From positions 62,001-126,000 of the forward strand of contig SSFF01000014.1 in NCBI GenBank assembly GCA_008015235.1: 64,000 bases of DNA. Reading direction: 5' to 3'. This DNA comes from Rhodoferax sp. Its GTDB lineage: Bacteria > Pseudomonadota > Gammaproteobacteria > Burkholderiales > Burkholderiaceae_C. A program made the translations under genes and the position numbers. This document shows positions 35,850 to 45,900 of this stretch, piece by piece (position 1 is the first letter of the stretch; every line of letters starts with the position of its first letter). The notes below the pieces were generated by a model that was not told the DNA's origin, did not search any database, and saw only the letters and a program-made list of their open reading frames with translations.

Positions 35850-37606
35850 GGGGTGATTTCCATCAGCGTGGGCTGGGTGTCTTCGATGTGCCAGCTTGGG
35901 AATGCGGCGCCGGAGACATAGGCTTTGCCATCGGCGGTGATTTCCACGTCGCGTGTGAACGTGACTTTGCGCTGCATGGGGTACACGTTCCATTTGCCCG
36001 AGGCCACGTCGAAGCGGTACACGGAATCGGAGTTGGTGCCGTTGACCCACACCTGGTTGCGCTTGCGGTCCACATTGAGCGAGTAGGGCGTGTCGCTGCC
36101 TTTGGGCACGACGGGCAGGTCAAAGGTGGTGAAGGCCCCTGTGGCCGGGCTGTAGCGGGCGATCAGCGACTCGTTGAAGGCGGCGATCCACAGGTTGCCC
36201 TGGGCATCGGCACGCAGGCGCCGCGGGGCCTTGAAGGGGGTGGCGATCATGGTCACCGAGCCCTTGTCCGGGTCGATGACGCCGATCTCGTTGGTGTACA
36301 GGCGCGCAATCCAGACCTTGCCGTCGGGCGTGATGTCCAGGCCGTAGGGCAGGGGTACGCCGGTACTCTGGTGGTCCACCTTGACCAGGTTGGCTACAGG
36401 TATGCCAAAGCGCGTCAGGCCCATGAGCGTGGGGGTGAGCTTGATGGTGATGCGCTCCATCAGGTTGCGGGCGGGCAGGTCGTAGAGCGTGAATTGCTTC
36501 GTGCCCCGGTCGAACATGGCCACCTGGTTGGAAAGTGCCAGGGTGAACCAGACACGGTCCTTGGCGTCGATGCGCACGGTATGCGGATAAAAGCCGCTGT
36601 CCATCTGGTGCTGGGTGAATTGCTTGCTCACCGGGTCAAACTCGATCAGGCGGCGCTGGTGCGAGGGCGTGAGGAAGATGTGCCCGTCCTTGGCCGATTC
36701 CGCCAGCGAGTGGATGCCCTGGTAGGTGTCGTGTTTGGGGAAGTCCGCCAGCCGCCCTGGCAGCAGACCGCCCTTGCGGTCGCCTTCCTGGGGTGGCACG
36801 CGGTAGACCGTGTACTTGCCGGTGGCAGGCTCCACCTCGTAGAGGCGGTCTTGCAGGTTGTCCCCCACGTAGACCTTGCCGTTGGAGTGCACCAGCAGGT
36901 CGTGCATCTGCGACATGGTGTCGCCGATGGGCATTTCACGCACCGTCACGCCCGACAAGGCCGACGACCAGGGCGTGCCTTCGGGCACCTTTTTGGGGTG
37001 GGTGGCAATGTCTTTCCAATGCGCTTCCAGCATCGCGGGAATCTGCTCCCGGGCTTCGCTGGACAGACGCGAACCGTAGCGCACCATGCGTTTGATGGCC
37101 TCCTTCCACTCGTCGGCCGTGCGTTCGCGGCGCAGCAGCACTCCGCCTTGCTGGTGGCAGTAGTTGCACTGCAGCATGAACTCCTTCTTGAGGTCGGCAT
37201 TGCCGAAGTCGATGGTCGAGGTCCATGCGTTCGAGGGGCGCTGTGCGGCCAGTTCCGCAGGGTCGGTCTCGGCCTGCATCACCAACGGCTTGGATGCCTC
37301 CAATGCGTTGACGACGCGGTCCTTGTAGCCCGCCTTGCGCAGGCGCAGCTGCCAGGGGTGGCTGGCGGCGGCGATGTCGGTGCGGCCCATCGCGTCGGTA
37401 AAGCGCGTGACTTCGACAAAGGCCTGCTGCACCTTGCCGCTGGGGGCATAGCCGTTGTCCGAGGTGTCGACCACGGCCGCCTTGACCGGTTGCCGACTCA
37501 CCATGACGGTGGCCAGGGGCTTGCCCTGGGTGTCGACCACCTGCACGGGGGCGGCGTGGAGCTGCAGGGCAGCCAGTGTCAGCAATGCCAATACGGTGTT
37601 CTTCAT
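35846..37606 (-). CDS. Secreted haem / beta-propeller protein (Vgb-like)
   Basis: A 586-residue secreted protein. A signal peptide (MKNTVLALLTLAALQLHAAP) leads to an Ig-like, carboxypeptidase-regulatory-type N-domain (about 20-105). A single c-type haem motif CNYCHQQ lies near residue 150, and a C-terminal beta-propeller of streptogramin-lyase (Vgb) type runs from about 210. Repeats there include GLDITPDGKVWIARL, LRADAQGNLWIAAF and SLNVDRKRNQVWV. Vgb-like repeats alone do not prove lyase activity. AAGGAG precedes ATG 37606, which overlaps the stop of the SDR gene (ATGA). Periplasmic redox or binding roles are both possible. Confidence 0.8.
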   Translation of the reverse strand: MKNTVLALLTLAALQLHAAPVQVVDTQGKPLATVMVSRQPVKAAVVDTSDNGYAPSGKVQQAFVEVTRFTDAMGRTDIAAASHPWQLRLRKAGYKDRVVNALEASKPLVMQAETDPAELAAQRPSNAWTSTIDFGNADLKKEFMLQCNYCHQQGGVLLRRERTADEWKEAIKRMVRYGSRLSSEAREQIPAMLEAHWKDIATHPKKVPEGTPWSSALSGVTVREMPIGDTMSQMHDLLVHSNGKVYVGDNLQDRLYEVEPATGKYTVYRVPPQEGDRKGGLLPGRLADFPKHDTYQGIHSLAESAKDGHIFLTPSHQRRLIEFDPVSKQFTQHQMDSGFYPHTVRIDAKDRVWFTLALSNQVAMFDRGTKQFTLYDLPARNLMERITIKLTPTLMGLTRFGIPVANLVKVDHQSTGVPLPYGLDITPDGKVWIARLYTNEIGVIDPDKGSVTMIATPFKAPRRLRADAQGNLWIAAFNESLIARYSPATGAFTTFDLPVVPKGSDTPYSLNVDRKRNQVWVNGTNSDSVYRFDVASGKWNVYPMQRKVTFTRDVEITADGKAYVSGAAFPSWHIEDTQPTLMEITP

Positions 37607-38403
37607 GCTTGCTCCTTGTGTAGGAATGACGGGTATTCGGGGGCGATGCGCCGGGTCATGGTGCGGGCGTACAGGGCGGGGGCCAGCTTGCTGACCCACC
37701 AGGCCGTGCGCGAGGTGCGGTCGGGCAGCAGCTGGGGCTGGCGCCGGGCGATGGCCTGCACCATGGCCTGGGCAATGGCTTCGGGGCTGGACTCGCCGCC
37801 GGTGGCCACGCGCGCGGTCTCTCCGCGGCTGGCAATGCCGGTGGCAATGAAGGAAGGGCTGGCCAGGCACACGGCCACGCCCTGGGGCGCCAGTTCGCAG
37901 CGCAGGGTGTCGAAAAAACCGTGCAGCGCGTGCTTGCTGGCGCAGTAGGCACTGCGCCCCAGCAGCGGGGCGAATCCGGCCACGCTGGACACGGCGGCCA
38001 CCACACCGCGGCGGGCAATCAACTGCGGCAAGGCAGCGTGGGTCAGGTGCACCGCGCCCAGGTAATTCACCTCCATCACGCGGCGCAGCTGCTCCAGGTC
38101 GGCTTCCTGAAACAGGCTGCGCTGGGTGATGCCGGCGTTGTTGATGACGATGTCGATGCCGCCAAAGCGCTGCACGGCGGCGTCCATGGCGGCGGTGCAG
38201 CTGGCAAGTTGCGTGACATCGCCCGCGCTGCCCCCCAGGCCGAGCACTTGCGCAGTGGGCAGGGTGGCCAACAGGGTCTGCAAGGCAGCTTCATTCGGTT
38301 CGAGCGCCACCACACAGTCGCCTTGCGCCAAGTAGGCACGGCACAGGGCGGCGCCCAGGCCGCCGCCGGCACCGCTGACCATGACCACGCGGCACGAGGT
38401 CAT
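37603..38403 (-). CDS. Short-chain dehydrogenase/reductase (classical)
   Basis: A 266-residue SDR with the NAD(P) motif VSGAGGGLGAALC, NNAG in IVINNAGITQR, and the catalytic Ser-Tyr-Lys in SSVAGF, SAYCASKHAL. The acidic/neutral end of beta-2 (VVALEPNE) favours NAD over NADP. The C-terminus has a basic, amphipathic patch common in membrane-associated SDRs. It overlaps its neighbours on both sides by four bases (ATGA), so it is translated as part of one operon. Substrate unknown; an alcohol or ketone of a hydrophobic ring compound would fit the setting. Confidence 0.9.
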   Translation of the reverse strand: MTSCRVVMVSGAGGGLGAALCRAYLAQGDCVVALEPNEAALQTLLATLPTAQVLGLGGSAGDVTQLASCTAAMDAAVQRFGGIDIVINNAGITQRSLFQEADLEQLRRVMEVNYLGAVHLTHAALPQLIARRGVVAAVSSVAGFAPLLGRSAYCASKHALHGFFDTLRCELAPQGVAVCLASPSFIATGIASRGETARVATGGESSPEAIAQAMVQAIARRQPQLLPDRTSRTAWWVSKLAPALYARTMTRRIAPEYPSFLHKEQA

Positions 38404-39356
38404 GGTTGCGCACCTTGGCGGGAGCTCAGGTACAGCTCAAACACCTGCTCGGAGCTGCGTTTCGGGATGTAGCCGAACTCGTTCTTCAGCCGGGTGTTGA
38501 GCAGCACCGGACGGTAGCGCAGGAAATCGAGCTGCTCGGGGCCGTACTGGGTGAGATGCAGTTGCTTCAAAATCCATAGCGCACTGCGCAATACCCATGC
38601 GGGTAAGACCACACATTTCTTGCCCAGCTTGGCCGCGATCTGGTGGATGCTGAGCTTGCCGTCGCCAGCGACGTTGAAGATGCCGGTCTGCTGGGAATCG
38701 ATGCCGTGGACGATGGCGCCGACCACGTCCTGGTCGTGGATGAACACGAAGGGGCTGTCGCTGCCGGCAATGGCTATGAGGCGCGGCTTCTCGAACAGGT
38801 CGGTGATCTGGTTGCGCACTGTCGCTCCCAATATGGTGCCGATGCGAAACACCACCTGCTCCAGGGCCGGGTGCTTTTGCCGGTAGTCGGCCAGCATCTC
38901 TTCGACCAGGCGCTTGTGGTGCGAATAGGCAAAGGCTTCGTTGCCGCGCACCGGGTCGGTTTCGACCAGCCACTCGGGGTTGTCGGCGTGGTAGCCGTAG
39001 GCCGCGCCGCTGCTGGAGACGATGACGCGGCGCACGCCGTGGGCCACGCAGCACTCCAAGATGTTGCGCGTGCCGTTCACGTCCACGTCGTACTCGAAGG
39101 CACGGTTGCTGTTCTTGCCAGGCGTCACGATGCTGGCCAGGTGCACCACCACGTCGGGGCGGTGGCTGGCCACGATGGCGTCCACTTCCGGCGCGCGGAT
39201 GTCGGCCACGGCATAGGTCACGCCGTCCAGGCGATGGGCTGGCGCACGCACGTCCAGGCCAATGACGCGCAGGTCGCTGCGCTGGGCCAGGGTGGCGAGC
39301 ACCTGGCTTCCCAGGTAGCCCGAACTGCCGGTGACGAGGATGGTTTTGGTGGTCAT
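38400..39356 (-). CDS. NAD-dependent epimerase/dehydratase family (extended SDR)
   Basis: A 318-residue extended SDR. The Rossmann motif is VTGSSGYLGSQVL, an Asp ends beta-2 (GLDVRA, so NAD-preferring), and the catalytic pair is in FAYSHHKRLVEE with Ser in VSSSGAAYG. Related enzymes include sugar epimerases and 3-beta-hydroxysteroid dehydrogenase-like proteins. The location beside a bile-acid-type symporter makes a hydroxysteroid or terpenoid substrate conceivable, but sequence alone cannot decide. It follows the symporter gene by 13 bases and overlaps the next SDR by four. Confidence 0.87.
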   Translation of the reverse strand: MTTKTILVTGSSGYLGSQVLATLAQRSDLRVIGLDVRAPAHRLDGVTYAVADIRAPEVDAIVASHRPDVVVHLASIVTPGKNSNRAFEYDVDVNGTRNILECCVAHGVRRVIVSSSGAAYGYHADNPEWLVETDPVRGNEAFAYSHHKRLVEEMLADYRQKHPALEQVVFRIGTILGATVRNQITDLFEKPRLIAIAGSDSPFVFIHDQDVVGAIVHGIDSQQTGIFNVAGDGKLSIHQIAAKLGKKCVVLPAWVLRSALWILKQLHLTQYGPEQLDFLRYRPVLLNTRLKNEFGYIPKRSSEQVFELYLSSRQGAQP

Positions 39357-39369
39357 GGAGTGCTTTCGT

Positions 39370-40287
39370 TCAGTAGCCGCGGATACCGATCTGGGGGTCG
39401 CGCTTGCTCCAGAACAGAGCCAGCGACAGGCCCGAGACGATGTGCCAGATGCCCCACCACGCGGTGATGATGGCCATGCCGCCCAGGCCGTGGAACATGT
39501 TGAAGATCAGGATCAGCCCCAGTCCGGAGTTCTGGATGCCCATCTCGAAGGTCACGGCGCGGCGGTCGCGTTCGGGCAAGCGAAGCAAGGTGGACAGGCT
39601 GTAGCCCGTGACCAGGGCCAGTCCGTTGTGGATGAAGACCAGGACCACCACGAACTGGATGTATTGCAGGAAGTGCTGGAAGTTGGCCGCCAGGGCACCC
39701 ACCACGAACAGGGCGAACACCACCATGGAAAAGCGCTTCATGGGCTTCTCGGCGCGCTTGGCAAAGGCGGGGTAGCGGTGCGCAACACCCATGCCTGCCA
39801 CCAAGGGAATCCCCAGCAGGATGATGATGTCCTTGAGCATCACCCAGGGGTCGATCGAGATGGTTTGCATCAGGTCGTGGGTGATGGGGTGCAGGTTGCC
39901 CCAGAAGTTGAAGTTGATGGGCGTCATCACGATGGCCAGCGCCGTGGAGATGGCACTGGCGCTCACTGACAGCGCTGCGTTGCCGCGCGAGAGGTGCGTG
40001 AGGAAGTTCGACAGGTGACCGGCCGGGCACGAAGACACCAGGATCATGCCCAGCGCAATGCTGGGGCTGGGCTGCATCACCCAGATCAGGCCGTAGGTCA
40101 TGGCCGGAAACAGGATGTGGTGGCCGATGGTGGCCAGCAGCAACCCTTTGGGGGACCGGAAGGCTTCGCGGAAATCGGCCACGCGCAGGTCGAGCGCAAT
40201 GCCGAACATCACCAGCCCGAGGATGGCGTTGAGCCCGGCCAGCGTGGCGGGATTGAATTGCAGTTGTACCTGGTCGATGGGCAGCAT
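39370..40287 (-). CDS. Bile acid:sodium symporter (BASS) family protein
   Basis: A 305-residue, about ten-helix inner-membrane carrier of the BASS family. It has the first sodium-site region (MFGIALDLRVADF), the VSSCPAGHLSNFLTHLSRGNAALS crossover motif at about 85-108 and the second crossover in EMGIQNSGLGLIL. Family members import bile acids, organic acids or sulfated sterols with Na+. AAGGAG precedes ATG 40287. It is the first gene of the operon and is divergent from an AraC regulator, which probably controls it. Confidence 0.9.
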   Translation of the reverse strand: MLPIDQVQLQFNPATLAGLNAILGLVMFGIALDLRVADFREAFRSPKGLLLATIGHHILFPAMTYGLIWVMQPSPSIALGMILVSSCPAGHLSNFLTHLSRGNAALSVSASAISTALAIVMTPINFNFWGNLHPITHDLMQTISIDPWVMLKDIIILLGIPLVAGMGVAHRYPAFAKRAEKPMKRFSMVVFALFVVGALAANFQHFLQYIQFVVVLVFIHNGLALVTGYSLSTLLRLPERDRRAVTFEMGIQNSGLGLILIFNMFHGLGGMAIITAWWGIWHIVSGLSLALFWSKRDPQIGIRGY

Positions 40288-40320
40288 GCGTGTCTCCTTT
40301 TGGAAATGTTGTTGCGCGCA

Positions 40321-40354
40321 GCTAGAGCGATGCAGGGATGCTAGGGCTTGCAGG
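40321..40354. promoter_or_regulatory. Direct repeat, candidate AraC-type operator
   Basis: GCTAGAGCGATGCAGG (40321-40336) is repeated as GCTAGGGCTTGCAGG (40340-40354), spaced by about two helical turns. It lies 34-67 bases before the symporter start, in the intergenic region shared with the divergent AraC gene. AraC proteins typically bind such direct repeats. Part of the sequence also resembles the tail of the dispersed repeat, which is the alternative explanation. Confidence 0.4.
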
Positions 40355-40423
40355 CTTTTTTGAGTTGTCCCACAATGCCTTGAATTTGTCTTTTTGCGCC
40401 AACCAATCCCCGGGGTTTCCCGT

Positions 40424-41458
40424 ATGCACACACACAGCACTGTCGGCTCCGGCTTCATTGGCGGCCTCCTGGATACCACCCAGCGGCTGGGGCTGTCCCG
40501 TGCTGATTTGCTGGCGCGTGCGGGCTTGGCCGCGGACACGGTGCTCGATGCCAACAGCCGATGGCCCGTGGCGGACGTGGTGGCCTTGTTCGAGGCGGCC
40601 CAGCGCCTGACCGGTCGGCGCGACATTGGTCTGGAGTTCGCCACCCAGGTGCGCCCTGGCACCTTCCATGTCCTGGGCTACGCGCTCATGACCTGCCGCA
40701 CCCTGGGAGAGGCCCTGGCCCTGGTGCCGCACTACCGGCGTCTGGTGTTCGACATCGGGTACAGCGAAATGCGCATGACGGAGCAGGGCGCACACGCGGT
40801 GCTGGAGTGGCATGTGCTGCAGCCCCAACTGGCCTACAGCCCGGTGCTGGCGGAAGCGCTGATTGCCAGCTGGTTTGCTTTCGGGCGTTGGATGGCGGGC
40901 GTGCCGCTGCCCTTGCGCCAGGTCACGTTCCAGCACGCTGCAGGCGGTGCGGGAGAAGCCTTTGAACAGTTCTTCGGCTGCCCGGTCTCCTTTGGCCAGG
41001 ACACCAATGCCCTGGTGTTTGAGCGCAGCCTGCTGGCCATGCCCCTGCTGCAGGCCGACGAGACCCTGCACCTGGCCATGCGCGAACAGGCGCGTGCGGC
41101 CATGGAGAAAACCTTTGGCAGCCCCGACATCGCCCAGCAGGTGCGCGCGGCGCTCATTCCACTCATGCCCAAGTGCGAAGCCACATTGCCCCACACCGCC
41201 CGCGCGCTGGGCCTGCCCACGCGCAGCCTGCAGCGCCGCCTGGCCGAGGCCCACACCTCGTTTGGGCAAGTGCTCGACGCAGTACGTAAGGATCTGGCCA
41301 AGGTCTATGTCCGCGATGTGTCCTTGAGCATGCTCGACGTGGCCCTGCTGCTGGGTTACGCCGAGCAAAGCTCGTTCACGCGGGCATTCAAGCAGTGGCT
41401 GGGAATGAGTCCGCTGCAGTGGCGGCGCGAAACGGCACAGCAATTGCTACGAAAATAG
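40424..41458 (+). CDS. AraC family transcriptional regulator (OruR/ArgR-like)
   Basis: A 344-residue regulator. The N-terminal arabinose-binding-type domain (PF12625-like, about 15-200) has the FHVLGYALMTCRTLGEAL segment. The C-terminal double helix-turn-helix (about 245-340) has TARALGLPTRSLQRRLAE and VALLLGYAEQSSFTRAFKQWLG. Relatives with this domain order sense catabolic substrates. It is divergent from the symporter operon. ATG 40424 is chosen over an upstream start because conserved similarity begins there. The last residues (LLRK) and the stop codon are coded by a dispersed repeat. Confidence 0.9.
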   Translation: MHTHSTVGSGFIGGLLDTTQRLGLSRADLLARAGLAADTVLDANSRWPVADVVALFEAAQRLTGRRDIGLEFATQVRPGTFHVLGYALMTCRTLGEALALVPHYRRLVFDIGYSEMRMTEQGAHAVLEWHVLQPQLAYSPVLAEALIASWFAFGRWMAGVPLPLRQVTFQHAAGGAGEAFEQFFGCPVSFGQDTNALVFERSLLAMPLLQADETLHLAMREQARAAMEKTFGSPDIAQQVRAALIPLMPKCEATLPHTARALGLPTRSLQRRLAEAHTSFGQVLDAVRKDLAKVYVRDVSLSMLDVALLLGYAEQSSFTRAFKQWLGMSPLQWRRETAQQLLRK

Positions 41459-41502
41459 TAGCATTTTGGTTATTATTTGTGCGGGCTAGAGGCCGATTTT
41501 GC
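41446..41502 (+). repeat. Dispersed repeat, copy 7
   Basis: GCTACGAAAATAGTAGC, then TATTATTTG and TGCGGGCTAGAGGCC, then GATTTTGC. It sits between the convergent AraC and smr genes and overlaps the 3' ends of both: it codes the final AraC codons and stop, and the last few codons and stop of smr. Confidence 0.75.
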
Positions 41503-42184
41503 TTGAAGGTTCGGCCTTGGCTTGGTGCTTGGCCTTGACCGGCTGCAGCAGCACCAGCAGGGCGCCGGCACCGCCGTGCGAGGGCGGCGACTGCACAAAG
41601 GCCACCACTTCGCTCTTTTGCACCAGCCAGCGCCGGGTCTTGTCCTTGAGCACCGGGGTCTTGCCGGGGGAGCCCAGGCCCTTGCCGTGCACCACGCGCA
41701 CGCAGCGCAGGCCCTGGGCATGGCAGTCGTGCACGAAGCGGCCCAGGGTTTCGCGGGCCTCGTCGGTGCGCAGGCCGTGCAGGTCGATCTGGGCCTGCAC
41801 CGCCCACTGGCCCTTGCGCAGGCGCTGGGTCACGTCGGCACCGACGCCGCGGCGGCGAAAGCTCAGGTGCTCGTCGGTGTCGAGCAGGGTGCTGATGTCG
41901 ACCTCGTCGCTCAGCGCCTCGCGCAGGGCGGCAGCTTCGTCGAGCGCGCGCTGGAACGGGATGGGCGGGGCCGGGCGCGGGCGCAGGTCGGCCACAGGGG
42001 CAGCCTTGAGCGGCTGCACCTTGCCCACGGTCAGGCGAAACAGGTGCTTGCGGGCATGGGCGCGGGCCGCTTCTTCCTTCTGGCGGGCGGCTTCCTGCGC
42101 GGCCGCTTCGGCGCGCTGCACCAGGGTCTTGCGCACCTGGGCCAGCTCGCCCAGACTGCGCACGGTCAGCAGCGGTTTGCTCAC
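41486..42184 (-). CDS. Smr/MutS2 C-terminal domain protein
   Basis: A 232-residue protein with a C-terminal Smr domain: DLHG (134-137) with [14 protein letters not shown], then [18 protein letters not shown] (about 163-180). The N-terminal third is charged and helical. Smr domains are nucleases or nicking enzymes acting on nucleic acid structures; the DLHG and HGKG residues thought to be catalytic are present. It overlaps radC by four bases, so the two form a translationally coupled pair of putative nucleic-acid enzymes. Confidence 0.92.
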   Translation of the reverse strand: MSKPLLTVRSLGELAQVRKTLVQRAEAAAQEAARQKEEAARAHARKHLFRLTVGKVQPLKAAPVADLRPRPAPPIPFQRALDEAAALREALSDEVDISTLLDTDEHLSFRRRGVGADVTQRLRKGQWAVQAQIDLHGLRTDEARETLGRFVHDCHAQGLRCVRVVHGKGLGSPGKTPVLKDKTRRWLVQKSEVVAFVQSPPSHGGAGALLVLLQPVKAKHQAKAEPSSKIGL

Positions 42185-42876
42185 ATCAACCCCCGCTCGG
42201 CCATGGACATGGCCTGGCCCGGCGCCACGATGACATGGTCGAGCACGCGCACGTCCACCAGGGCCAGCGCAGCCTTGAGGTTTTGTGTCAGCGCCTCGTC
42301 GGCGCGGCTGGGCTCGACGCTGCCGCTGGGGTGGTTGTGGGCCAGTATCACGGCGCTTGCGTGGTAGTGCAGGGCCCGCAGCACCACTTCGCGCGGGTAG
42401 ACGCTGGTTTGGCTCAGGGTGCCGCGAAACAGCTCTTCCAAGGCCAGCAGCCGGTGCTGGCTGTCCAGGAACAGCACGGCAAATACCTCGTAGGGGCGCT
42501 GGCTGATGTGCAGCTGCACGTACTGGCGCACGGTGGCCGGTGCGTCAAGTACGGTGCGCTCGCGCAGTTGCTGCTGCGCAGCCCGGCGCGCCAACTCCAG
42601 CACCGCCAGCAGCTCGGCGCGCTTGGCCGGGCCCAGGCCCTTGACCTGGGCCAGGTCCTGCGCCGTGGCGTTCAGGAGTCCGGCAATGCCGTCAAAGCCG
42701 GTGCCGTTCTTTTGCGGCAATTCCAGCAGCTCCTGCGCCATGTGCAGCACGTTCTTGCCCTGGATTCCGGTGCGCAGCAGCAGCGCCAGCAGCTCGGCGT
42801 CGCTGAGCGCGCCAGCCCCCTTGGCCAGCAGCTTTTCGCGCGGGCGGGCGTCTGGGGGCAGGTCATCCAAGGGCAT
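42181..42876 (-). CDS. radC: RadC family JAB-domain protein
   Basis: A 231-residue protein with an N-terminal helix-hairpin-helix region ([22 protein letters not shown], about 75-95) and a C-terminal JAB/MPN metalloprotease-like domain with the metal ligands in [16 protein letters not shown]. The family was once linked to recombinational repair, but its role is unsettled. It starts the radC-smr pair and is divergent from slpA. Confidence 0.95.
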   Translation of the reverse strand: MPLDDLPPDARPREKLLAKGAGALSDAELLALLLRTGIQGKNVLHMAQELLELPQKNGTGFDGIAGLLNATAQDLAQVKGLGPAKRAELLAVLELARRAAQQQLRERTVLDAPATVRQYVQLHISQRPYEVFAVLFLDSQHRLLALEELFRGTLSQTSVYPREVVLRALHYHASAVILAHNHPSGSVEPSRADEALTQNLKAALALVDVRVLDHVIVAPGQAMSMAERGLM

Positions 42877-42911
42877 GGCGGGCGAAAAAAGAGCGGGAGG
42901 GGCGGGCTTTT

Positions 42912-42917
42912 TACAAT
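42912..42917 (+). promoter_or_regulatory. -10 element upstream of slpA
   Basis: TACAAT in the 66-base gap between the divergent radC and slpA genes, 25 bases before the slpA ATG. The -35 region is GC-rich with no good match. Confidence 0.4.
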
Positions 42918-42942
42918 AGAGCCCAGTTTATCGGGACTTTCT

Positions 42943-43410
42943 ATGACCACACCCACAGTCCAGGTCCAGCCTGGCGCCTTCCTCACCCTGCATTACCGCC
43001 TGTCCGGCCCGGCCGGCGAGGCCATCAGTACCTTCGAAGGCAAGCCGGCCACGCTCACGCTCGGTGGTGGCCAGTTGTCGCCGGCGCTGGAGCAATGCCT
43101 GATCGGCCTGGAAGAGGGCACTCAAACAAGTTTCGAGCTGCCCGCGGGCGCCGCCTTCGGCGAACGCAACCCCGCGATGCAGCAGTGGCTCGATGCCAAG
43201 GAACTGCGCGCCATGGGCGAGCCCGACGAAGAATATGCCGTGGGCGACGTGGTGCAGTTCCCCACACCCGACGGCCAGGGCAAGTTTGCCGGCGTCGTTC
43301 TGGCCCTGCGCGAGAACGCGGGCAAGCTCGAAGCCGTGCAGTTCGACTTCAACCACCCGCTGGCCGGGCAGCCGGTGCGCTTTGACGTGCACCTGATCGG
43401 GGTGCTATGA
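42943..43410 (+). CDS. slpA: FKBP-type peptidyl-prolyl isomerase (SlpA-like)
   Basis: A 155-residue cytosolic prolyl isomerase/chaperone of the SlyD/SlpA type. An FKBP half ([40 protein letters not shown]) encloses the inserted flap (about 70-125), and the final strand is [11 protein letters not shown]. There is no His-rich tail, unlike SlyD. It is followed by ispH with an ATGA overlap, the usual slpA-ispH pairing in proteobacteria. Confidence 0.92.
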   Translation: MTTPTVQVQPGAFLTLHYRLSGPAGEAISTFEGKPATLTLGGGQLSPALEQCLIGLEEGTQTSFELPAGAAFGERNPAMQQWLDAKELRAMGEPDEEYAVGDVVQFPTPDGQGKFAGVVLALRENAGKLEAVQFDFNHPLAGQPVRFDVHLIGVL

Positions 43411-44375
43411 GCACAGCGACTGTGACGGCGCCCGACGCCGAGATCGTGCTGGCCGAGCCGCGCGGTTTCTGCGCCGGTGTCGACCGTGCCATCGAGATCG
43501 TGGACAAGGCCCTGCTCAAGTTCGGCGCACCCATCTACGTGCGCCACGAAATCGTGCACAACACCTATGTGGTGAACGACCTCAAGAGCCGCGGCGCCAT
43601 CTTCATCGAAGAGCTGGACGAAGTACCCCCAGGGGCCACACTGGTGTTCTCGGCCCACGGTGTGAGCCAGGCGGTGCAGCAAGAGGCCGCGCGGCGCGGT
43701 TTCCGCATCTTCGACGCCACCTGCCCGCTGGTGACCAAGGTGCATGTGGAAGTGGCCAAGCTGCACAAGGAAGGCTTCGAATTCATCATGATCGGCCACA
43801 AGGGCCATCCCGAGGTGGAAGGCACCATGGGCCAGCTCGACAGCGGCATCCACTTGGTGGAGGACGTGGCCGATGTACAGAAGCTGCAGTTGCCGCAGAC
43901 CGACAAGATTGCGGTGGTGACGCAGACCACGCTGAGCGTGGACGACGCCGCCGAGATCACCGCCGCCGTGAAGGCACGCTTTCCCCAGGTGCGCGAGCCC
44001 AAGCAACAGGACATCTGCTACGCCACCCAGAACCGCCAGGACGCGGTGAAGGTGCTGAGTCCCCAGGTGGATGTGGTGATTGTGGTGGGCAGCCCCACCA
44101 GCTCCAACAGCAACCGCCTGCGCGAATTGGCCCACAAGCTGGGCACGGCCAGCTACATGGTGGACAGCGCCGACGAATTGCAGCCCGCTTGGTTTTCCAA
44201 CGCCCGCCGCGTGGGCCTGACCGCCGGTGCCTCGGCCCCTGACGTGCTGGTACAGGCGGTGATTGCCCGCATCAAGGAACTGGGTGCCATTTCGGTGCGC
44301 AAGATGGACGGCATTGAGGAAACCATCAAGTTCCCGCTGCCCAAGGGTTTGCGTCTGGAAGAAACCAACGATTGA
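43407..44375 (+). CDS. ispH: 4-hydroxy-3-methylbut-2-enyl diphosphate reductase
   Basis: Last enzyme of the MEP pathway, making IPP and DMAPP with a [4Fe-4S] cluster. The 322-residue product has the three cluster cysteines in [16 protein letters not shown] and [10 protein letters not shown], and the substrate residues [19 protein letters not shown]. Length is typical. The start overlaps slpA by four bases. A dispersed repeat follows the stop and separates it from serS. Confidence 0.96.
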   Translation: MSTATVTAPDAEIVLAEPRGFCAGVDRAIEIVDKALLKFGAPIYVRHEIVHNTYVVNDLKSRGAIFIEELDEVPPGATLVFSAHGVSQAVQQEAARRGFRIFDATCPLVTKVHVEVAKLHKEGFEFIMIGHKGHPEVEGTMGQLDSGIHLVEDVADVQKLQLPQTDKIAVVTQTTLSVDDAAEITAAVKARFPQVREPKQQDICYATQNRQDAVKVLSPQVDVVIVVGSPTSSNSNRLRELAHKLGTASYMVDSADELQPAWFSNARRVGLTAGASAPDVLVQAVIARIKELGAISVRKMDGIEETIKFPLPKGLRLEETND

Positions 44376-44389
44376 GATGCTGTGTAACT

Positions 44390-44445
44390 GCTATGTAATT
44401 AATAGCTGCTTGCGCAATAAAATAGCGGGCTAGAGCCCTATTTGA
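44390..44445 (+). repeat. Dispersed repeat, copy 8
   Basis: GCTATGTAATTAATAGC, TGCTTGCGCAATAAAATAG, CGGGCTAGAGCCC, TATTTGA. A full, clear copy that fills the ispH-serS gap. Its ends are 15 bases after ispH and 19 bases before the serS ATG, so it would be in the serS leader. Confidence 0.75.
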
Positions 44446-45777
<1,332 letters not shown>

Positions 45778-45800
45778 GCGTTGGAAATTTCAGTGCAGGC

Positions 45801-45823
45801 TCACTTGTGCCCTGCACAAGTGA
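45801..45823. other. Perfect 10-bp hairpin downstream of serS
   Basis: TCACTTGTGC, loop CCT, GCACAAGTGA starts 24 bases after the serS stop. No T-run follows, so it is not a classical terminator. It could stabilise the serS mRNA end or bind a dimeric protein. Confidence 0.5.
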
Positions 45824-45864
45824 AGCGAAGCGGCCGGAACTAAAAAATCGCTGCCTGAGTGCGG

Positions 45865-45870
45865 TAGAAT
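45865..45870 (+). promoter_or_regulatory. -10 element for the tRNA-Ser gene
   Basis: TAGAAT lies 30 bases before the mature tRNA 5' end, in a short AT-richer patch (TAAAAAATCG at 45841). A weak -35 region is possible there. A G/C-rich discriminator follows, as usual for stable RNA promoters. Confidence 0.4.
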
Positions 45871-45900
45871 CCGCGCTTCGTTTCGACCGATGCGAATTCA

